The notes under the pieces: model-generated
Database searches by the model: none
The model's input: the letters and a program-made list of their open reading frames with translations, nothing else
What the model was told of the DNA's origin: nothing
Assembly: GCA_947581745.1 (NCBI GenBank)
Contig: CANPVW010000155.1
Location: 1-6,910 of the forward strand
Source: Candidatus Benthicola azotiphorus
GTDB lineage: Bacteria > Gemmatimonadota > Gemmatimonadetes > Palauibacterales > Palauibacteraceae
Length of the DNA stretch: 6,910 nucleotides
Reading direction: 5' to 3'
Program-made: the position numbers and the translations under genes
Shown: piece after piece, positions 1 to 4,298 of the stretch
How positions within the stretch are numbered: position 1 is the first letter of the stretch
Layout: each line of letters starts with the position of its first letter

Positions 1-737
1 TCGGCGCTGGTGAGATTCCGGGCCCGGTCGGCGACGGTCTGGAGGACGGCGTCGAGCTCGAGATCCGACGCCACGGCCACCTCCGCCGCGTGCAGGTCCT
101 CGAGTATCGTGATGTGGTCTTCGCTCTCGGCTCGCAGGCTGTCCGAAAGCTCCGCCCGGGCCGTCTCCGCCTCCAGGAGCCTCGCGTTCTGAATCGCGAG
201 ACCTGCCAGATGGCCGAACGCGTACAGGAGGTCCGCCCCCTCAGTGAGGAATCCGGGAGCCGGCCGGCCCACCACGATCAGCGTGCCGAGGGAGCCGGAC
301 CGCTGACGCAGCGGCGCGGCCAGCACGGTGCGGGGCTCGCCGGGGTCGAGGACCAGCGCCTCGTAGAAGGGCTCGTCGGGAACGTCATTGTCGATGACGG
401 CCCGGCTCTCGCGGATCGCGACGTGGCTCAGCGTGCCTTCGATGGGATACCGGGCCCCCCTGATACCTTCCAGCGAGCCGCTCGCCCCCGCCACGAACAG
501 CTCCATCGCGTCCGCGTCGTAGAACGTGACGGCCGCGCCCGATCCGCCGAACAGGACGCGAGTGCGCTCGGTCACGATGGACAGGATCTCCTGGAGGTCA
601 GGAGCCTCCAGGATCGCGCTCCCCGTCTCGCACAGGGCGCCGAGACGGGTGCCGATGTCGCTGGACGGTGCACTTCCCTTGCTACCCAAGTCGGCTCGTG
701 GGTTGGGGATGATCGAGCGGGACGCCCGCGGCGGCAC
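1..737 (-). CDS. GAF-domain sensor/signalling protein, N-terminal part (cut by left window edge)
   Basis: About 245 residues of a cytoplasmic sensor protein are visible; the C terminus lies outside the window, so the output domain (histidine kinase, cyclase, phosphatase or none) is unknown. Residues about 36-185 read as one GAF domain: an opening helix (ETGSAILEAPDLQEIL), a strand GSGAAVTFYD, the segment RYPIEGTLSHVAIRESRAVI typical of GAF cores, AAPLRQRSGSLGTLIV, and a closing helix ending LAIQNARLLEAE. A charged helix (about 183-222) follows, probably a signalling coiled coil. LELDAVLQTVADRARNLTSA (226-245) looks like the start of a second GAF domain. No transmembrane segment is seen. The frame is open back to a stop at 759-761. 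GTG at 737 (weak GGGCAG upstream) and TTG at 689 are both possible starts and neither has a good SD, so the start is uncertain. It is separated from the leftward operon by 143 bp and probably has its own promoter. Confidence 0.8.
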   Translation of the reverse strand, partial: MPPRASRSIIPNPRADLGSKGSAPSSDIGTRLGALCETGSAILEAPDLQEILSIVTERTRVLFGGSGAAVTFYDADAMELFVAGASGSLEGIRGARYPIEGTLSHVAIRESRAVIDNDVPDEPFYEALVLDPGEPRTVLAAPLRQRSGSLGTLIVVGRPAPGFLTEGADLLYAFGHLAGLAIQNARLLEAETARAELSDSLRAESEDHITILEDLHAAEVAVASDLELDAVLQTVADRARNLTSA

Positions 738-880
738 CGCTGCCCGGAATGTGGCCCTTCAGAGCGGACCCACGCGGATCCGAATGTGAGACAATATTTC
801 ACACCGCGGATGGGGCCGCCAGAGTCGCGGAGGGCGGCGGCGGCTCGCGAGCACCCGCGAAACCGCCTCCGCGCGGAAGT
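738..880. other. Intergenic region between the FloA operon's last gene and the GAF gene
   Basis: This 143 bp stretch lies downstream of the last gene of the minus-strand operon and upstream of the minus-strand GAF gene. It should therefore hold the operon's terminator and the GAF gene's promoter. The part at 810-880 is very GC-rich with several short self-complementary words (CCGCGCGG, CTCGCGAG), but no hairpin followed by a T run was found on the minus strand, so no intrinsic terminator is called. The part at 781-805 is distinctly AT-rich for this window and holds the palindrome listed separately. No convincing -35/-10 pair was found. Confidence 0.5.
785..803. promoter_or_regulatory. Candidate operator: TGTGA-N9-TCACA imperfect palindrome
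   Basis: The 19-mer TGTGAGACAATATTTCACA has perfect 5 bp inverted arms around a nine-base AT-rich centre that contains AATATT. It is the only clearly AT-rich patch in the 143 bp gap and lies about 48 bp before the GTG, or 96 bp before the TTG, candidate start of the GAF gene. The arms equal the CRP half-sites, but CRP spacing is six bases, not nine, so CRP/FNR-type binding is not supported as such. A dimeric regulator or chance are both possible. No matching copy was noticed elsewhere in the window. Confidence 0.3.
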
Positions 881-1567
881 TCAGGAAGCCGAGCGGGGCG
901 GTCCCAGAATCTCGGCGTACACCACCGCACGCGCCGCCAGCGGAAGGCCCTCGAGCCTCGCCAGCGCTTCACCCGCGGATGAGCCTCGCTTCCCGCGGCC
1001 GGAGCGGCCAGACGCATCCGCCGGCCGACGCTCGGATGGCGATCCCTCCGTCGCCGCGGGCCGGACGCGCGGGGCCCGCACCTCCGTGGCGTCCCAGGAC
1101 GGCGGGGACTCGGCGGCGGCCGGCACGTCCTCCCGGGAGTTCTTGACCTCGAAACGGCGTGCGCCCCGCGGCGCCTCGGCCCCGAGCTCCGCCGGATCGA
1201 GCATCCGGGCGATCTCGGCGTAGGCCTCCCGGCGCTTCCTCCCCGCGGTCGTCCGACCGGAGAGGTTGGCCGGACGGGCGACCCGGGTCCTCGCGGTCGA
1301 GGGAACCGTCGGAGCCACGGTCGAGCCGCCGGAGCCGGCGGCTCCGCCCGACAGCCCCTGCTTCTCTTCCCATCGCCGCAGCGCTTCGATCGCCCTCTGC
1401 TGGGCTTCGAGGGACTTCTGCCGCGAGGTGCCGACCACGTCGATCGGACCGCCGCCCGGGGACCCGACTTCGTACGGGTCCCGACCCGGAAGACGGCGCC
1501 GGCTTCCAGCCGCCCCCCGGAACATGATGAAGACGATCACCGCGATGATGACGAAGAACTGCTCCAT
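881..1567 (-). CDS. Uncharacterised FloA-operon protein: membrane anchor, disordered middle, C-terminal EILGPP motif
   Basis: This 228-residue protein has no function I can assign. Residues 3-17 (QFFVIIAVIVFIMFR) form one short hydrophobic segment at the extreme N terminus, followed by basic residues, so it is probably a membrane anchor with the rest in the cytoplasm. Residues 48-72 are helical and charged (QKSLEAQQRAIEALRRWEE). The middle, about 73-200, is rich in Ala, Gly, Ser, Pro, Arg and Glu and looks disordered, apart from a helical patch RREAYAEIARML (112-123). The end, 201-225 (ALARLEGLPL then ARAVVYAEILGPPR), is hydrophobic and ordered-looking. I recall similar EILGPP ends in hypothetical proteins of high-GC phyla, but this was not searched. 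The ATG lies one base after the floA TGA, with GGAG seven bases upstream inside floA, so translational coupling is likely. Position suggests a partner or modulator of the FloA/NfeD membrane assembly; that role is inference. Confidence 0.75.
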   Translation of the reverse strand: MEQFFVIIAVIVFIMFRGAAGSRRRLPGRDPYEVGSPGGGPIDVVGTSRQKSLEAQQRAIEALRRWEEKQGLSGGAAGSGGSTVAPTVPSTARTRVARPANLSGRTTAGRKRREAYAEIARMLDPAELGAEAPRGARRFEVKNSREDVPAAAESPPSWDATEVRAPRVRPAATEGSPSERRPADASGRSGRGKRGSSAGEALARLEGLPLAARAVVYAEILGPPRSAS

Positions 1568-1568
1568 G

Positions 1569-2552
1569 TCAGATCTCCGCCTCTTCCTTCGTCCCCGCGA
1601 TGGAGTCGCGCATGCGAGTGTCCGACTCCATGTTCCGGAACCGCATGTAGTCCATCACGCCGAGCGATCCCGAACGGAAGGCCTCTGCCATGGCGAGGGG
1701 TATCTCGGCTTCGGCCTTGACGACCTCCGCCCGCATCTGCTCGACGCGCGCCCGGTTCTCCTGCTCCGTGGCCACGGCCAGGGCCCGTCGCTCTTCCGCC
1801 TTCGCCTGTGCGATCTGCTTGTCCGCCTCCGCCTGGTCGATCTGGAGCTCGGCTCCGATGTTCTTGCCGACGTCCACGTCCGCGATGTCGATCGAGAGGA
1901 TCTCGAAAGCGGTGCCGCTGTCCAGTCCCTTGGCGAGCACGGTCTTCGAGATCTTGTCCGGGTTCTCCAGCACGGCCTTGTGCGAGTCCGCCGAGCCGAT
2001 CGTGCTCACGATTCCCTCGCCGACCCGGGCCAGGATCGTCTCCTCGCCCGCTCCACCGACGAGCCGGTTGATGTTCGCGCGTACCGTGACCCTGGCGATC
2101 GCGATCAACTGGATGCCGTCCTTCGCCATCGCGGCCACCTTCGGCGTGTTGATCACCTTCGGGTTCACGGACACCTGGACCGCCTCGAGCACGTCGCGGC
2201 CGGCCAGGTCAATCGCCGCGGCCTGCTCGAATCCGAGATCGATGTTCGCCTTGTCGGCCGAGATCAGGGCGTTGCCCACGCGCGCGACATCGCCGCCGGC
2301 CAGGTAGTGCGCCTCCAGCTCGTTCACGTCCAGGCTGAGCCCGGCCTTCGTGGCCGCGATCAGGGGACGGATGATGCCGGCCGGATTCACCTTCCGGAGG
2401 CGCATTCCGATCAAGCTGCCGAGTCCGACGTGCACTCCACTGGCGAACGCCTCGATCCACAGTCGAACCGGAACCGCCCAGGTAATGATCATCAACAGGA
2501 AGAATGCGAGAAATACGACCAGAATCGCCCCCACCGCTGTGCTCTCGGTCAT
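1569..2552 (-). CDS. floA: Flotillin-like protein FloA (membrane-microdomain scaffold)
   Basis: The product is 327 residues, close to the roughly 330 of Bacillus FloA (YqfA). FloA is a membrane-bound SPFH-family protein that oligomerises into mobile foci and organises functional membrane microdomains. Residues 6-27 are a hydrophobic membrane segment (VGAILVVFLAFFLLMIITWA). The SPFH region follows (about 28-220), with family-typical stretches such as LRKVNPAGIIRPLIAATKAG, NELEAHYLAGG, KDGIQLIAIARVTVRANI and GTAFEILSIDIADVDVGKNI. The C-terminal third is an Ala/Glu-rich coiled coil (from about 225: QIDQAEADKQIAQAKAEERR), ending in the characteristic LGVMDYMRFRNMESDTRMRD. The frame stays open upstream to an ATG at 2591, but the ATG at 2552 is chosen: it puts the membrane segment at the usual place and has GGGAG eight bases upstream. 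The gene follows the NfeD-family gene by 119 bp and is coupled to the next gene, the standard nfeD-floA arrangement. Confidence 0.96.
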   Translation of the reverse strand: MTESTAVGAILVVFLAFFLLMIITWAVPVRLWIEAFASGVHVGLGSLIGMRLRKVNPAGIIRPLIAATKAGLSLDVNELEAHYLAGGDVARVGNALISADKANIDLGFEQAAAIDLAGRDVLEAVQVSVNPKVINTPKVAAMAKDGIQLIAIARVTVRANINRLVGGAGEETILARVGEGIVSTIGSADSHKAVLENPDKISKTVLAKGLDSGTAFEILSIDIADVDVGKNIGAELQIDQAEADKQIAQAKAEERRALAVATEQENRARVEQMRAEVVKAEAEIPLAMAEAFRSGSLGVMDYMRFRNMESDTRMRDSIAGTKEEAEI

Positions 2553-2671
2553 GGCTTCAACTCCCGTTGCTTGTGGCCCGCCTGGTTCCACCGCGGGCTC
2601 GGATTGGTTTCATCCGCCGTAGTACGTACACCCGGTCCACGGATTCATTCGCAGCCGGACTGCGTCCAGGA
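2553..2671. other. Spacer between the NfeD-family gene and floA
   Basis: This 119 bp gap contains no gene I can support. On the minus strand it carries the floA ribosome binding site (GGGAG, 2561-2565) and the 8 bp palindrome GTACGTAC around 2623-2630. No strong hairpin with a T run and no good -35/-10 pair were found. A GGAAC word lies in the gap, but the CGTC partner expected for a sigma-W-type promoter is absent at the right spacing. The gap is long enough to hold an internal floA promoter, which cannot be decided from sequence alone. Confidence 0.4.
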
Positions 2672-3088
2672 TCAGGCCGTACCGGCCGGATCCGCCGAAT
2701 CTCCATGCTCCTCCGGAGCCACCGCTTTGCCCTCGGCCTCGTCCGGTTCCGCCGCGCGGACCACGTGGCGGTAGCTCTCCGCGCGCAGAACGACCACCAT
2801 GTCTCCCTTCTCCACCCACGGTCCCTCCGTCACGACGTCGACTCGCTCGCCGTCGATCGACACCGTGCCGGAGGGCCGGAGATCGGTGAGCGCCTTCCCG
2901 ATGCGGCCCTCGAGGTCGTGCCGGTCGGGCGCGGACAGGTAGCCGGCTCCCTTGGAGGTGGCGCGGTCCAGCAGGACACCCCCCATGCTCCGGCTGTGCG
3001 GCAGGTGCCGGAGGACGGCATACGCCAGCGCCCCGACCACCAGGATCGAGACGGCGATGATCCCCAGGGTATTGATCACTTCGGACAC
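2672..3088 (-). CDS. nfeD: Short NfeD-family membrane protein (one TM segment + OB-fold)
   Basis: This 138-residue protein belongs to the NfeD family, whose members are encoded next to flotillin/SPFH genes and work with them in the membrane. Residues 5-29 form a single transmembrane helix (INTLGIIAVSILVVGALAYA). Residues about 58-113 form the C-terminal OB-fold, with the hallmark GKALTDLRPSG, then IDGERVDVVTEG, then a VEKGD turn. The last 25 residues are an acidic, probably disordered tail. Full-length NfeD proteins carry an N-terminal ClpP-like serine protease domain and several membrane helices (over 400 residues); none of that is present, so this is a short-form protein without protease activity. 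Sequence upstream of 3088 shows no protease remnant, which argues against a simple truncation. The start is GTG at 3088, with GGGGAG about ten bases upstream; a GTG three codons further in is the alternative. It is the first gene of the leftward operon with floA. Confidence 0.9.
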   Translation of the reverse strand: MSEVINTLGIIAVSILVVGALAYAVLRHLPHSRSMGGVLLDRATSKGAGYLSAPDRHDLEGRIGKALTDLRPSGTVSIDGERVDVVTEGPWVEKGDMVVVLRAESYRHVVRAAEPDEAEGKAVAPEEHGDSADPAGTA

Positions 3089-3278
3089 GGTCGGTTCACT
3101 CCCCGGCAGGCTCGACGCGCGGGCGGTGAGAGGAACGCCGCCCGGTGCGCGGCGAAGCGCGCCAGCATCGGGTTCGCTAGCAGGTCGGCCTCGAGGATAC
3201 CCGCGACGGCCGCGTTCTCATCGGCCGGGGTGCGCCCGAACGGGGCGCGCGGTGCCGGGCGGGTGCTCGTGACACGCA

Positions 3279-3307
3279 AACCTAGCGCCCGCGCCCGCGC
3301 TTACCAA
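3279..3307 (-). promoter_or_regulatory. Candidate sigma70-type promoter for the nfeD-floA operon
   Basis: On the minus strand TTGGTA (3307-3302) is followed after 17 bases by TAGGTT (3284-3279). The first matches four of six -35 consensus positions, and the second keeps the key T, A and final T of the -10. Transcription would start near 3272 and give a leader of about 180 bases before the GTG at 3088. The spacer is pure G/C with a GCGCCC period, which is unusual for a promoter. A TATCCT word nearer the gene (3199-3194) lacks a -35. This is a pattern match only. Confidence 0.3.
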
Positions 3308-3342
3308 GACGCGCTGCGCCCGGCGACGCCGGCCGCGTCCGA

Positions 3343-3372
3343 TTGTGGCTGCGCCACATCACTAGCTAGGTT
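3343..3372 (+). promoter_or_regulatory. Candidate sigma70-type promoter for the crotonase operon
   Basis: TTGTGG (3343-3348) and TAGGTT (3367-3372) are separated by 18 bases. Transcription would start near 3379 and leave a leader of about 42 bases that contains the crotonase SD (GGAG at 3407-3410), a conventional layout. The -10 word CTAGGTT is the same as in the opposing candidate promoter, which adds some support to both. The spacer contains a perfect inverted repeat, listed separately. Confidence 0.4.
3344..3358. promoter_or_regulatory. Operator-like inverted repeat TGTGGC-TGC-GCCACA
   Basis: There are perfect 6 bp inverted arms with a three-base centre. They overlap the end of the candidate -35 and most of the -35/-10 spacer of the rightward operon, where a bound dimeric repressor would block RNA polymerase. 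Short catabolic acyl-CoA operons are commonly controlled by TetR-, MarR- or GntR-type repressors that sense a CoA ester, but no regulator gene is in the window, so the binding protein is unknown. A 6 bp palindrome can occur by chance in GC-rich DNA; its position is the main argument. Confidence 0.4.
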
Positions 3373-3421
3373 GGAATGTTGCGAGAAGGACGGCATCCCA
3401 CTGAACGGAGAGACGCACGAA

Positions 3422-4210
3422 ATGGCGGACAAGCTGATTCGATACGAGGTCGTGGACGGCGTGGCGGTGATCACGATGGACGATCCGCCCGCGAACACCT
3501 ACACGCACGAGATGATGCGGGAGCTCGACGAGGTGATCGTCGCGGCCCGATTCGACGAGGCGGTGCACGTCCTGGTGATCCGGGGCGCGGGTGAGAAGTT
3601 CTTCTCGGCCGGCGCCAACATCCAGATGCTCCAGACCTCCGATCCGTACTTCAAGTACTACTTCTGCCTGCACGCCAACGAGACCCTGACCCGGCTCGAG
3701 CAGACGCCGAAGCTGGTGATCGGGGCGCTCAACGGGCACACGGTGGGCGGCGGTCTGGAGATCGCCCTGGCTTGCGACCTTCGGATCGCCAAGGCGGGCG
3801 GCGGCAAGATCGGCCTTCCCGAAGTCACGCTGGGCGTCCTCCCGGGAACCGGCGGCACGCAGCGCCTCGGACGACTGCTCGGGAAGTCGAAGGCGATCGA
3901 GCTGATGGTGGAAGGGACCACGTTCGATTTCGATACGGCCCTGGAGCTGGGGCTCGTCAACAAGATCTTCGAGGCGGAGGGCTTCTTCGACTCGGTGATG
4001 GAGTACGCCCGTCAGTTCGTGCCGCCCAACAAGGCCTCCCGGGCCGTGGGGCGCATCAAGCGCGCGGTGTGCAGCGGGGTGGAGGTTCCGTTTTCCGAGG
4101 GGCTGGCGATCGAGCGCGAGCTGCAGCAGCTGCTGTTCCAGGGAGCGGACGCCCGCGAGGGGCTGGACGCCTACGTGGAGAAGCGGAAGCCGGAATTCAC
4201 GGGCACCTGA
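3422..4210 (+). CDS. Enoyl-CoA hydratase/isomerase family protein (crotonase)
   Basis: This 262-residue protein has the usual length of a single-domain crotonase. Such enzymes act in the cytoplasm on acyl-CoA thioesters, classically adding water to a 2-enoyl-CoA in beta-oxidation. Oxyanion-hole elements are FSAGANI (61-67) and HTVGGGLEIALACDL (106-120). Both glutamates needed for hydratase activity are present: E113 in GGGLE and E134 in LPEVTLGVLPGTGGTQRL. Hydratase activity is therefore more likely than a pure isomerase or another crotonase reaction. In the first oxyanion motif the common GAD is GAN, and the N-terminal loop reads PPANTYTHEMM rather than the usual PPxNAL. The ATG at 3422 has GGAG nine bases upstream and gives the normal crotonase N terminus; the open frame extends far upstream only because stops are rare here. 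It is first of three same-direction genes and is followed after 88 bp by the aldehyde dehydrogenase. The substrate is not determinable; aromatic-ring-derived or fatty acyl-CoA are options. Confidence 0.93.
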   Translation: MADKLIRYEVVDGVAVITMDDPPANTYTHEMMRELDEVIVAARFDEAVHVLVIRGAGEKFFSAGANIQMLQTSDPYFKYYFCLHANETLTRLEQTPKLVIGALNGHTVGGGLEIALACDLRIAKAGGGKIGLPEVTLGVLPGTGGTQRLGRLLGKSKAIELMVEGTTFDFDTALELGLVNKIFEAEGFFDSVMEYARQFVPPNKASRAVGRIKRAVCSGVEVPFSEGLAIERELQQLLFQGADAREGLDAYVEKRKPEFTGT

Positions 4211-4223
4211 TCGCATCGGCCGA

Positions 4224-4254
4224 GCCCGGCCCGCGCCATGTCGCCGGGTCGGGC
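4224..4254 (+). other. Intercistronic hairpin between crotonase and aldehyde dehydrogenase genes
   Basis: GCCCGGCCCG (4224-4233) and CGGGTCGGGC (4245-4254) can form a 10 bp stem with a single G-U pair and an 11-base loop. It begins 14 bases after the crotonase stop and ends 44 bases before the next ATG. No T run follows, so it is not a standard intrinsic terminator. A stable hairpin here could protect the upstream mRNA's 3' end or partly attenuate the downstream genes. Confidence 0.4.
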
Positions 4255-4298
4255 GACGGCTTCCATCCGCAAACGCCGAATCCCCCCGAAAGGTAGTC

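Larger units (their letters stand above)
3089..3421. other. Divergent intergenic/control region (333 bp)
   Basis: This region separates the leftward NfeD-FloA operon from the rightward catabolic operon. It contains candidate promoters for both directions, an operator-like inverted repeat, and a short tandem repeat of GCGCCC at 3285-3300 that forms the spacer of the leftward promoter candidate. A minus-strand open frame (TTG at 3279 to a stop at 3076, 67 codons) overlaps the NfeD start by 13 bases. It has no SD and no recognisable family and is not called a gene, although its reading (GILEADLLANPMLARFAAHR) is not obviously nonsense. The palindrome CTAGCTAG lies at 3362-3369. No RNA gene or riboswitch fold was recognised. 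Confidence 0.6.

Noticed and set aside
785..803. CRP/FNR-binding site at the TGTGA/TCACA palindrome
   Set aside because: CRP needs six bases between the arms and FNR needs different arms; here there are nine. Kept only as a generic operator candidate.
90..1223. Plus-strand open frame of 377 codons at the left end
   Set aside because: It lies opposite the GAF gene and the FloA-operon third gene; the minus-strand reading has clear GAF motifs while this one has none.
2553..2591. Upstream ATG (2591) as the floA start, adding 13 residues
   Set aside because: The extension is not hydrophobic or family-like, while the ATG at 2552 has a GGGAG SD at good spacing and gives the normal FloA length.
2553..2671. 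Sigma-W-like promoter for floA, as known in Bacillus
   Set aside because: A GGAAC word is present, but no CGTC-type -10 at the right distance, and sigma-W is specific to Bacillus relatives.
1266..2774. Plus-strand open frame of 502 codons across floA and its neighbours
   Set aside because: It spans two genes and a gap on the opposite strand, and the composition is that of a reverse-strand shadow.
3076..3279. 67-codon minus-strand frame upstream of the NfeD-family gene
   Set aside because: TTG start with no SD, no recognised family, overlaps the next start by 13 bases, and begins upstream of the predicted transcript start. Left as a remark, not a gene.
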